This document shows positions 53,069-60,820 of a DNA stretch of 64,000 nucleotides, piece by piece. Made by a program: the position numbers and the translations under genes. This DNA is from Micromonospora sp. WMMD1120 (GTDB lineage Bacteria; Actinomycetota; Actinomycetes; Mycobacteriales; Micromonosporaceae). Numbering within the stretch: the stretch's first letter is position 1; the number at the start of each line of letters is the position of its first letter. Below the pieces are notes generated by a model that searched no databases, was not told the DNA's origin, and saw nothing but the letters and a program-made list of their open reading frames with translations. The stretch is from contig NZ_JARUBO010000005.1 of assembly GCF_029626235.1 (NCBI RefSeq), positions 7,040,001-7,104,000 on the forward strand, read 5' to 3'.

Positions 53069-53929
53069 TCACCCGGACATCGACACCCGGGGGCCGCCCT
53101 GGTCGGGAAGTCGATCGGCGAGCATCGAATGGGCCGCCCGGGTGGCCGCGAGCACGGCCGGTTCCAGCGTCGCCACGACCACCTCCGTGCCGTCGTCCGC
53201 CCCGCGGGCGAGCGGCCGGCCCTCCGGGTCGTAGACCGCCGCGCCGCCGTTGAAACGCCACGGGTCGTCGCCACCGACCGCGTTGGCGAAGACCACGAAC
53301 ATCGTGTTGTCCAGGGCCCGCGCGGCGTAGTAGAGGTCCCGGCGGTGCGCCGAGCCGGCCAGGTAACCGCTGGGACAGAGATAGCCGTGCGCGCCGTCGA
53401 GGGCGGCGGCCCGCCCGTGCTCCGGGAAGCACCCGTCGTAGCAGATGCCGAGCCCGAGCCGCCAGTCGTCGACGAGCAGCGTCGCGCCCCGGTCGCCGGC
53501 GCTGAACAGCTCGGCCTCGTCACCCCAGAGCTGCTGCTTGTCGTACCCCACCCGGACCGCGCCGACGCGGTCGACCAGCAGCGCGGCGATGGTCGGCCGA
53601 CCGTCCGGGTGCCGGACCGCGGCGCCGACCACGACGGTGACGCCGGCCTCGCGGGCGGCGGCGCGCAGCGGGTCCAACCGGGTGTCCGCGACCACGCCGG
53701 CCGGGTCGGCCGCGACGTGGGTGCCGACCGGGTCGGCGGCGAGGGTCGGCGGATGGTACGCGCAGAGGAACAACTCCGGCAGTACGGCCACCCGGGCACC
53801 GCGCGCACCGGCCTGGCGGACGAGGTCGGCGGCGAGGACCGCGTTGCCGGCGACGTCCCCCGGCACGGGTGTGGCCTGGATGGCGGCCACTGTCAGCGGG
53901 GCGGCGGGCACGGTGCGGGGCGGGGTCAC
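53069..53929 (-). CDS. Carbon-nitrogen hydrolase (nitrilase superfamily)
   Basis: A 286-residue nitrilase-fold amidohydrolase with the Glu-Lys-Cys triad: AVLPELFLCAY, VGYDKQQLWGDE and GICYDGCFPEHGR. It probably hydrolyses a small amide or N-carbamoyl compound. It is divergent from a TetR gene, with a 20-bp palindrome in the 77-bp gap, so it is likely under TetR control. GTG 53929 follows a TACGAT box by 6 nt, a leaderless arrangement. Confidence 0.87.
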   Translation of the reverse strand: MTPPRTVPAAPLTVAAIQATPVPGDVAGNAVLAADLVRQAGARGARVAVLPELFLCAYHPPTLAADPVGTHVAADPAGVVADTRLDPLRAAAREAGVTVVVGAAVRHPDGRPTIAALLVDRVGAVRVGYDKQQLWGDEAELFSAGDRGATLLVDDWRLGLGICYDGCFPEHGRAAALDGAHGYLCPSGYLAGSAHRRDLYYAARALDNTMFVVFANAVGGDDPWRFNGGAAVYDPEGRPLARGADDGTEVVVATLEPAVLAATRAAHSMLADRLPDQGGPRVSMSG

Positions 53930-53935
53930 ATGGCG

Positions 53936-53941
53936 ATCGTA
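53936..53941 (-). promoter_or_regulatory. -10 box of leaderless amidohydrolase gene
   Basis: TACGAT on the minus strand, 6 nt upstream of the GTG at 53929. Its -35 region would lie inside the palindrome at 53955-53974. Confidence 0.45.
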
Positions 53942-53954
53942 GGAGACCGACTAC

Positions 53955-53974
53955 CAAGCCGTACGTACGGTTTG
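53955..53974. promoter_or_regulatory. TetR operator palindrome
   Basis: CAAGCCGTACGTACGGTTTG is a 20-bp palindrome with one mismatched pair, centred between the divergent amidohydrolase and TetR genes. It covers the position expected for the -35 elements of both, so a bound repressor could block both promoters. Confidence 0.7.
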
Positions 53975-54006
53975 CGTGCCTCGGGGTGACCTGCGACGAT
54001 CGACGC

Positions 54007-54579
54007 GTGCCCAGAGTAAGCCAGGACCAGCTCGACGCGCGTCGGCAGGAGATCCTCGCCGCCGCCCGGGCGTGTTTCGCCCGGCTCGGCTACGAGGGTG
54101 CGACGGTGCGCCGCCTGGAGGAGGCCACCGGCCTGTCCCGTGGCGCGATCTTCCACCACTTCCGCGACAAGGACTCGCTCTTCCTGGCCGTCGCCGAGGA
54201 CGACGCCGCGGCCATGGTCGAGACGGTGGCCCGCAACGGCCTGGTGCAGGTGATGCGCGACCTGCTCGCCCGCGCCGTCTCCCCGGACACCACCGGCTGG
54301 CTCGGCAGCCAACTGGAGGTGTCCCGCCGCCTGCGCACCGACCCGGCGTTCGCCCAGCGCTGGGCGGAGCGGTCCGCCGCGATCGCCGAGGCGACCCGGG
54401 ACCGACTGGCCCGGCAACGCGACGCCGGGGTGCTGCGCGAGGACGTACCCATCGACGTGCTGGCCCAGTTCCTGGAGCTGGCCTACGACGGCCTGGTGCT
54501 GCACCTGGCCATGGGTCGACCGGCCGGTGACCTGGGCCCGGTCCTCGACCTGGTCGAGGAGGCGGTCCGCCGGCACTGA
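54007..54579 (+). CDS. TetR-family regulator
   Basis: A 190-residue regulator with an N-terminal TetR helix-turn-helix (AARACFARLGYEGATVRRLEEATGLSRGAIFHHFRDKDSLFLAV) and a divergent C-terminal ligand domain. GTG 54007 is preceded by GACGAT at 6 nt, so it may be leaderless. The palindromic operator is 32 bp upstream. It is likely an autoregulator that also controls the divergent amidohydrolase. It has some resemblance in HTH to AcnR-like regulators, but that name is not claimed. Confidence 0.85.
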   Translation: MPRVSQDQLDARRQEILAAARACFARLGYEGATVRRLEEATGLSRGAIFHHFRDKDSLFLAVAEDDAAAMVETVARNGLVQVMRDLLARAVSPDTTGWLGSQLEVSRRLRTDPAFAQRWAERSAAIAEATRDRLARQRDAGVLREDVPIDVLAQFLELAYDGLVLHLAMGRPAGDLGPVLDLVEEAVRRH

Positions 54580-54656
54580 CCGGCCCGCGCTCTGTCGACC
54601 GTGGCGGGGCTGCTCCACAATGGGGCCGCCGATCCCTCCGGCGACAGGAGCAGTCG

Positions 54657-55577
54657 ATGATCGTCCACGCCGCGTCCGGTGACACCTGGGGCATCTCCGG
54701 CCCGACCTTCATCCGGTACTACCTCGTGGCGGTCGCCGTGGTGGTGGCGATCGCCGTGTACCACCGGGTCCGTCCCGCCTCCGGCCAGAGTAACGCCCGC
54801 ACCACCGAGCCACTCGGCCCCCAGCAGGTCGCCTACCTCAACGGTGGTCCCCGACTCGCCGTACACGCCGCGCTCGGCGGGCTGCGCGGCAGCGGCGCGA
54901 TCGGCGTACGACCGGACCGGCGGCTCGCCACCGTCGGCGCCGCGCCCACCGGGCTCACCCCGCTGGACGAGGCCATCCACTGGGCCGCCCACCAGCACGC
55001 CCGGGTCGGGGACCTGCCGGACGACGGGCGCGTACGCACCGCGTTGGAGCAGATCCGCGACGGTCTGGAGCGGCGCGGGCTGCTGACCGACGAGGCGACG
55101 CGCGCGCGGGCCCGCCTCTGGTCCACCCTCCTGATCGCCCTGTGGGGCCTCGGTGCGGTGCGGCTGGTGGCCGGCCTGTTCAACGGCCGCCCGGTCGGCC
55201 ACCTGCTGCTGACCCTGGTGCCACTGATGATCGTCGTCCTGGTGCTGCGCAGGGCGCCGGTGCTCACCCGCGCGGGTCGGGCCGCGCTGCGCGACGTGCG
55301 GCGCACGCACACCCATCTCGCGCCGGCCTCCGCGCCGTCCTACGCCACCTACGGGGCGGCCGGCGCCGCGATGGGCGTGGCCCTCTACGGCACCGCCTCG
55401 CTCTGGGCGCTCGACCCGGGCTTCGCCGAGCAGGCCGAGATCCAGCGCCAGGCGGCCTCGGGCAGCGGTTGGACCGGAGGGTCCGACGCGTCGTACGGCG
55501 GAGGCGGCTCGGACGGCGGTAGTTCCTGCGGCGGTGGCGGCGGATGCGGTGGTGGTGGCGGGGGGTGCGGCGGATGA
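54657..55577 (+). CDS. TIGR04222-like membrane protein with Gly/Cys-rich tail
   Basis: A 306-residue membrane protein. It has one N-terminal helix (about 20-37), a soluble middle (about 50-155: PQQVAYLNGGPRLAVHAALGGL), two central helices (about 160-203), a further short helix near 232-256, and a C-terminal tail of SGSGWTGGSDASYGGGG followed by Gly runs with Cys291, Cys297 and Cys304. These are the only cysteines in the protein. TIGR04222 proteins are typically followed by a DUF692 gene, as here (ATGA overlap). The tail is the probable substrate of the downstream iron oxidase. Confidence 0.85.
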   Translation: MIVHAASGDTWGISGPTFIRYYLVAVAVVVAIAVYHRVRPASGQSNARTTEPLGPQQVAYLNGGPRLAVHAALGGLRGSGAIGVRPDRRLATVGAAPTGLTPLDEAIHWAAHQHARVGDLPDDGRVRTALEQIRDGLERRGLLTDEATRARARLWSTLLIALWGLGAVRLVAGLFNGRPVGHLLLTLVPLMIVVLVLRRAPVLTRAGRAALRDVRRTHTHLAPASAPSYATYGAAGAAMGVALYGTASLWALDPGFAEQAEIQRQAASGSGWTGGSDASYGGGGSDGGSSCGGGGGCGGGGGGCGG

Positions 55578-56392
55578 CCGGCCTGCACGGGGTCGGCATC
55601 GGCTGGCGTCCGGAGATCGCCGGGTTCGTGGCCGAGCTGCCCGGCCTGCGGTTCGTCGAGGTGGTGGCCGAGTCGGTGCCCGCCACCGGGCCGCTTCCGG
55701 CGGGTCTGGCACGGCTGCGCCAGCGCGGCGTGACAGTCGTACCGCACGGGGTGCGGCTCTCCCTCGGCGGCGCCGAGCCGGTCGACAGGGCCCGGGTCGC
55801 GCACCTGGCCACCGTCGCGCGACGCCTCGACGCCCCGCTGGTCAGCGAGCACATCGCCTTCGTCCGCGCGGGCGGCCTGGAGGCCGGGCACCTGCTGCCG
55901 CTGCCGCGCAGCCGGGAGGCGGTCGACGCGGTCTGCGCGAATGTGGCCCGGGCGCAGGCCGAGCTGCCGGTGCCGATCGCGCTGGAGCCGATCGCCGCGC
56001 TCGTCGACTGGCCCGACGACGAGCTGGACGAGGCGGACTTCCTCACCGAGATCCTCGACCGGACCGGGGCGCTGCTCCTGCTGGACATCGCCAACGTGCA
56101 CGCCAACGCCCGCAACCGGGGCACCGATCCGCTCGCGCTGCTGGACCGCCTGCCGCTGGACCGGGTCGCGTACGTCCACGTGGCCGGTGGGGCGGAGCAC
56201 GGCGGTATCTACCACGACACCCACACCGATCCGGTACCCCCGGCGGTGCTGGACCTGGTCGCCGCGCTCTGTGACCGGCGACGTCCACCGGCGCTGTTGC
56301 TGGAACGCGACGGCCACTACCCGCCGGCAGCCGAACTCCGCGCCGAGCTGGACGCGCTGGCCGCCGCCGCGGGTCTGGCGGCCGTCACGTGA
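55574..56392 (+). CDS. DUF692 multinuclear non-heme iron oxidase (MNIO)
   Basis: A 272-residue TIM-barrel MNIO of the MbnB/TglH family. Candidate iron ligands and active-site residues line up as His58 (VVPHGVRLSLG), His93 (VSEHIAF), Glu138 (ALEPIA), Asp171/Asn174/His176 (LDIANVHAN), His202 (YVHVAGG), Asp215/His217 (HDTHTD) and Glu244 (LLERDG). This family oxidatively rearranges Cys or Asp residues in peptides, forming oxazolone/thioamide, thia-amino acids or similar. It overlaps its neighbours by 4 nt each side (ATGA, GTGA). The likely substrate is the Cys tail of the preceding membrane protein; this is inference. Confidence 0.88.
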   Translation: MTGLHGVGIGWRPEIAGFVAELPGLRFVEVVAESVPATGPLPAGLARLRQRGVTVVPHGVRLSLGGAEPVDRARVAHLATVARRLDAPLVSEHIAFVRAGGLEAGHLLPLPRSREAVDAVCANVARAQAELPVPIALEPIAALVDWPDDELDEADFLTEILDRTGALLLLDIANVHANARNRGTDPLALLDRLPLDRVAYVHVAGGAEHGGIYHDTHTDPVPPAVLDLVAALCDRRRPPALLLERDGHYPPAAELRAELDALAAAAGLAAVT

Positions 56393-56910
56393 CCGACGGA
56401 GGGCTCGCCGCCCGGCAGGCCGCCCTTGTCGCGGCGCTCGTCGCCGGTGGTGCGCCGCCGCCGGGGTTCGCGCCGGCCCACCTGGCCGCCACCCGTGCGG
56501 CGCTGCTGCGCAAGCGGGCCGGCGAGGTGGCCCGGCACTGGCCGTTGCTCGCCGCCAGCCTCGGTGCCCGCTGGTCCACGACGTTCGCCGACTGGGCCGC
56601 CGGACGACCACCCGGTGGGTCGCTGCGCGACGGCTGGGACCTGGCCCGTGCGCTGCACGAGCGGCGGGCGCTCCCCCCGGCGGCGGCCGAGGAGCTGGCC
56701 CTCCGGGAGGCCCGCCAACGCTACGACGGGCTGCGGGCGCCACGTCCGCGCCGGCTGCCGGCGGTGGGCCGCGCCGGCGGCGCCGTCGCGGTGCAGATCG
56801 CCGGTCGGGTACGCCTGCTGCGCCCGGCCACGCGTCCGTCGGCGGCGCCCCCGGCTGGTGGCGACAGCGGGGTGGATGCGGCAGGATCGGCGTTATGGAT
56901 CTCGGACTGA
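56389..56910 (+). CDS. SCO6045-like MNIO partner protein
   Basis: A 173-residue protein with AARQAALVAALVAGGAPPPGFAPAHLAATRAALLRKRAGEVARHWPLLAASLG, the pattern of the SCO6045/DUF2063-like proteins that accompany DUF692 oxidases in actinobacteria. Such partners act as substrate-recognition or complex subunits in studied MNIO systems. GTGA overlap with the MNIO gene; it runs 16 nt into the following SDR gene. The C-terminal 50 residues are Arg/Pro/Ala-rich. Direct assignment is by pattern memory and gene order. Confidence 0.75.
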   Translation: MTDGGLAARQAALVAALVAGGAPPPGFAPAHLAATRAALLRKRAGEVARHWPLLAASLGARWSTTFADWAAGRPPGGSLRDGWDLARALHERRALPPAAAEELALREARQRYDGLRAPRPRRLPAVGRAGGAVAVQIAGRVRLLRPATRPSAAPPAGGDSGVDAAGSALWISD

Positions 56911-57656
56911 CCGACCGCGTGTACGTGCTCACCGGCGCATCCCGTGGCCTGGGTTACGCGACCGCGCAGAGCCTGGTCGCCGACGGGGCACGGGTCGTCC
57001 TCTCGGCCCGGGACGCGGACGCCGTGGCCGCCGCCGCGCGACAACTCGGTGGTCCGGAACGGGCGCTCGGGCTGGCCGCCGACCTCGCCGACCCGGAGAC
57101 CCCGGAGCAGTTGGTCGCCGCCGCCCGGGAACACTTCGGCCGGCTCGACGGCGCGTTGATCTCGGTCGGCGGGCCGCCGGCGGGCAACGCTGCGGCGATC
57201 AGCGACGAGCAGTGGCGGCTCTCCTTCGAGACCGTCTTCCTGGGCACGATCCGCGCCGTCCGCACCATCGCCGGAGTGCTCACCGAGGGCGGGGCGATCG
57301 GGTTGGTGCTCTCCACCTCGGCCCGTGGGCCGGTGCCCGGCCTCGGCATCTCCAACGGCCTGCGCCCCGGTCTGGTGGGCGCGGCGAAGGACATCGCCGA
57401 CGACTACGGCCCGCGCGGGATCAGGGTGGTCGGGCTGCTGCCCGGCCGGATCCTCACCGACCGCAACCGGGACCTGTTCGCCGCCACCGGCGACCCCGAG
57501 CGCGCCCGCGCCGAGGCCGAGGCGACCATCCCGCTACGCCGCCTCGGCGACCCGGCCGAGTTCGGTCGGGTCGCCGCGTTCGTCCTCTCCCCCGCCGCGA
57601 GCTACCTGACCGGGATCACAGTGCCGGTCGACGGTGGCGCGCTGCGCGGGCTGTGA
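56895..57656 (+). CDS. Atypical short-chain dehydrogenase (SDR)
   Basis: A 253-residue SDR fold protein with the NAD(P) motif TGASRGLGYA and the C-terminal YLTGITVPVDGG. The catalytic Tyr-x3-Lys is missing: at its place the sequence reads GISNGLRPGLVG, so Tyr is replaced by a Ser/Asn and Lys by Arg, while the Ser (STSARGP) remains. The expected NNAG is ISVGGPPAG. Such degenerate SDRs exist as a subgroup; activity may be altered or absent. It overlaps the MNIO partner gene by 16 nt and the Mug-like gene by 4 nt. Whether it takes part in peptide modification is unknown. Confidence 0.85.
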   Translation: MDLGLTDRVYVLTGASRGLGYATAQSLVADGARVVLSARDADAVAAAARQLGGPERALGLAADLADPETPEQLVAAAREHFGRLDGALISVGGPPAGNAAAISDEQWRLSFETVFLGTIRAVRTIAGVLTEGGAIGLVLSTSARGPVPGLGISNGLRPGLVGAAKDIADDYGPRGIRVVGLLPGRILTDRNRDLFAATGDPERARAEAEATIPLRRLGDPAEFGRVAAFVLSPAASYLTGITVPVDGGALRGL

Positions 57657-58258
57657 CGACCGACCCGGGTCGCACCGCCGTCCGGCACCCGCGGCCCACC
57701 CGCGCCGAGCTGGCCGCCGCCGCCGACCGGACCATCCCCGACGTCCTCGCGCCGGGGCTCACGGTGCTCTTCGTCGGCATCAACCCGGGTCTCTGGTCGG
57801 CCGCGACCGGCTGGCACTTCGCCCGTCCCGGCAACCGGTTCTGGCCCGCGCTGCACCGGGGCGGCTTCACACAGCGGTTGCTGCACCCCAGCGAACAGGC
57901 CGACCTGCCGGCCCTGCGGCTCGGCATCACCAACATGGCGGAGCGGGCCAGCGCCCGCGCGGACGAGCTGAGCACCGAGGAGCTCCTCGCCGGGGCCGCG
58001 ATCCTCACCGACAAGGTCGCCCGCTACCGGCCGCGCTGGGTGGCGGTGGTGGGGGTGACTGCGTACCGGATCGGTTTTCGCCGGCCGAAGGCCGCCTTCG
58101 GGCCGCAACCGGAGGCGGTGGCCGGCGCCCGGCTCTGGGTGCTGCCCAACACGAGCGGTCTGAACGCGCACTTCACCCCGGTCACGCTGGGGGCGGCGTT
58201 CGCGGAGTTGCGGGTCGCGGCGGGCCTGCCCGACCGCCGCGAACCCGTGCAGAGCTGA
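57653..58258 (+). CDS. mug: Mismatch-specific uracil/thymine DNA glycosylase (Mug/TDG type)
   Basis: A 201-residue glycosylase of the Mug/TDG family. It has the catalytic-pocket motif VLFVGINPGLWSAATGWHFARPGNRFWPAL and the later VLPNTSGLNAHFT. It removes mispaired uracil or thymine-like bases from DNA. The GTG overlaps the SDR stop (GTGA). It is the last gene of the plus-strand run and converges with the DUF6493-like gene. Housekeeping repair; joining the operon may be fortuitous. Confidence 0.88.
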   Translation: MTTDPGRTAVRHPRPTRAELAAAADRTIPDVLAPGLTVLFVGINPGLWSAATGWHFARPGNRFWPALHRGGFTQRLLHPSEQADLPALRLGITNMAERASARADELSTEELLAGAAILTDKVARYRPRWVAVVGVTAYRIGFRRPKAAFGPQPEAVAGARLWVLPNTSGLNAHFTPVTLGAAFAELRVAAGLPDRREPVQS

Positions 58259-58279
58259 CCACCGCCGCCGATCGGCGGA

Positions 58280-60820
58280 TCAGGCGGCCAGCGCGGCGTC
58301 GAGCCGACGGGCCTCCCGCACCAGCCTGCTCGAGCCGCCGCGGGCCGCCACGTCGGCCAGCCCCGGCACCTCGATGCGTACGCCCGTCGCGCTGGCCGTC
58401 TCGGTTGCCAACGCGAGCAGGTCGGGGGTGCCCCGGGGCGCGTTCGGCCGGGACAGCAACGGCGGCAGCGCGGCGGCGAGGAGTCGCCACACGCTCAGCC
58501 GGGCGCCGGCCGCGACCGCGTCCCGCAGCGGTGTCACCGCCCGGGTCAGCGTCACCTGGTCGTCCGCCGCCAGCGCGCCCAACCGACCGCCCACGCCCGG
58601 GGCGTCCAGATCGCCGGCCGCCGCCAGCATCAGGAGGGCGTCGAGAGTGGCGACCCGGTCCGCCTCGAACCGGGCGCACAGCCCGTACGCCACGATCAGG
58701 TCGAGCGCCGGACCGCCGACGCCGGTGCCCTCGGCGAGCTGCGGCAGGACCGCGCCGAACCCGTCCGCGTCCTCCTGCGCGGCGCTGGCGAGACCGGGCA
58801 GCAGGCGGGCGGCGACCACACCCCGATGCCCCGGCAGCAGCGCCGGCCACAGGTCACTCCACTCGGAAGGTCCCTGCCCGATCGGGTGCACCGGCACGGT
58901 GAGCAGGCCGAGCGGGTCCGCGAAGCCCTCCGGCGGGGTCGTGGCGACGAGGGTACGCCGCTCGGGCAGGCGGTCGTAGGTGTAGTCGTACCCGTGACGA
59001 CGCTCGCGCCGACCGACCGTGACCATCTCCTGCACGGGCGCGGGTAGGGCGTCCCCGCGCAGCCAGCCGGCCAGCTCGTTGCCGGCTGGCGTGCCCAGCG
59101 CCGCCGCGCGGGTCGCCAGGGCGTCGTCCACGCCGACGGGCAGCCGCAGCAGCGCCTGGGTGAGGTCCCACCGCCAGACCGGACCGCCGCCGAGGGCGGC
59201 CAGCCGCTCGTAGAGCGCCGCCGGGTCGACGGCCCCGGTGACGGACGTCGGGGCGGCCAGCAGCCCCGGGTCGTCCGAGCCGTCCATCCGCTGCCCGATC
59301 TCGGCGAGTCGGCACCCGTAGAGCCGCGTGAGCGGAGGCTGCTGGGGCGGCTCGACGCCCGACCGGCGGCGGAAGAGACGCTTGGTCCGGGGCGACGACT
59401 GGCCGAGGACGCGGGACCACTGCTCGTGCCGGTGCCCCGTCTCGCCCGGCGCGGCGGCGGCCCGCAGCACGCCGCCGAACAGGGCCGTCAGACTGGCCGC
59501 CCGGAGGTGGTCGTAATCCCCCACCTGCGCGCGTCGCAGCACCGGCCGCAGGGCGGCGGCCAGCCGGTCCGGCTCGCGGGTGGCCAACCGGACCAGCCCG
59601 TCGAGGACCCGCTCCAGCGTCAGCGCGGGCCACTGCCCACCGAGCAGACCGGAGACCTCCTCCACCAGCTCGTCCACATCGGTGATCGGCGGTGGCGCGA
59701 GCGCGGGCGGCGCCGGCGGGGGAAGCTCGTCGCCGGCCACCGCCGCCGTGACGGTGGCGGCCGGCCGGTGACCGTGGCGGTGCGCCAGCGCCAGCGCGCG
59801 GTCACGCAGGTCGGCGGAAGGTTGGGCGGCACCCGAGGCGAGGACCGCACCGATCTCGGCCGCCCGTTCGGGGTGCTGCCGGGCCAGCCGGTCCAACCAG
59901 GAGAGCTGGGCCCGCACCAGCGCCTTCTCCGGCCGACCCAGGACCACCCGTGCGGCGTCCACCACCGCGTCGAGCTCCAGCTCGCCGCCCGCGCCCCGCA
60001 GCGCCCGTTGCGCCAGGACCGCCACCGGCCCCGGCGCGTCGGCGAGCAGTCGCAGGTATCCGCTCGCCCGTGCCGTCACCTCCGCCGGAGTGGGCGCCAG
60101 CAGGTCGTGCAGGGCGAGGAACATCCGCAGCGCGCCGGGCCGGTCCCCACGCAGCAGCCGCCCGAGAACCCCGTCCAGCAACGCTGTCCGGTCGAGCCGC
60201 CCCTGCGCCGCCAGCGCGGCCAACGCCGGGGGCACCCCCTGACCCGCGCCGTTGAACATCGTGTCGAGGCCGATGCCGTCGACCTCGAAGAGCCGGGGCA
60301 GCAGCGGGTCCAGGAACGGGTCGGCGCGCAGCCGGTCGAGCAGCGGCCGCGGCCGGCTCTCGTAACGCGCCATCCACAGCGAGTGCGCCCAGCCGGCGAC
60401 GAACGCGTCACCGGTCGGCGGCGGCGCGTTCTCCGCCACCAGCAGCCCGGCGACGAAGTGCCAACCGTCCCAGGCACGAGCGCGGGGCAGCCGCTCGGCC
60501 AGCCGGTACGCCAGGTCGGCCAACCAGGGCACTCCCCGCTGACGGGCCGCCGCGATCACCGGCTCGTGATCCGCGCCGCCCAGCCCGACCGCCCGCCGGC
60601 CGAGCAGTTCCGCCGTCTTCGTGGCGGTGCTCAGGGTGCCCACCGCCACCACCGCCAGGGTGGTCGCCTCCCGGCCCGCCCACCAGTAGTCCCGCCGCCG
60701 GCGGACGTGGGCGACGACCTCGTCGCCGAGCGCCCGCCGGGTCGGCTCGTCCAGCGGGTGCAGCAGCGACACCGCTGTGGACACGTCGCCGAGGGTCAGG
60801 CAGCGGAGGATGTCCGTCAC
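58280..60820 (-). CDS. Large DUF6493-like protein
   Basis: An 846-residue soluble protein made of many Ala/Leu-rich helical segments, looking like a helical-repeat (HEAT-like) fold (RALGDEVVAHVRRRRDYWWAGREATTLAVVAVGT, LLRLLADAPGPVAVLAQRALR). It is placed in the DUF6493 family by memory of actinobacterial neighbours of SWIM proteins; no catalytic motif is seen. Its GTG overlaps the SWIM gene stop (GTGA), so the two form a two-gene operon. A possible role is scaffolding; this is not known. Confidence 0.7.
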   Translation of the reverse strand: MTDILRCLTLGDVSTAVSLLHPLDEPTRRALGDEVVAHVRRRRDYWWAGREATTLAVVAVGTLSTATKTAELLGRRAVGLGGADHEPVIAAARQRGVPWLADLAYRLAERLPRARAWDGWHFVAGLLVAENAPPPTGDAFVAGWAHSLWMARYESRPRPLLDRLRADPFLDPLLPRLFEVDGIGLDTMFNGAGQGVPPALAALAAQGRLDRTALLDGVLGRLLRGDRPGALRMFLALHDLLAPTPAEVTARASGYLRLLADAPGPVAVLAQRALRGAGGELELDAVVDAARVVLGRPEKALVRAQLSWLDRLARQHPERAAEIGAVLASGAAQPSADLRDRALALAHRHGHRPAATVTAAVAGDELPPPAPPALAPPPITDVDELVEEVSGLLGGQWPALTLERVLDGLVRLATREPDRLAAALRPVLRRAQVGDYDHLRAASLTALFGGVLRAAAAPGETGHRHEQWSRVLGQSSPRTKRLFRRRSGVEPPQQPPLTRLYGCRLAEIGQRMDGSDDPGLLAAPTSVTGAVDPAALYERLAALGGGPVWRWDLTQALLRLPVGVDDALATRAAALGTPAGNELAGWLRGDALPAPVQEMVTVGRRERRHGYDYTYDRLPERRTLVATTPPEGFADPLGLLTVPVHPIGQGPSEWSDLWPALLPGHRGVVAARLLPGLASAAQEDADGFGAVLPQLAEGTGVGGPALDLIVAYGLCARFEADRVATLDALLMLAAAGDLDAPGVGGRLGALAADDQVTLTRAVTPLRDAVAAGARLSVWRLLAAALPPLLSRPNAPRGTPDLLALATETASATGVRIEVPGLADVAARGGSSRLVREARRLDAALAA

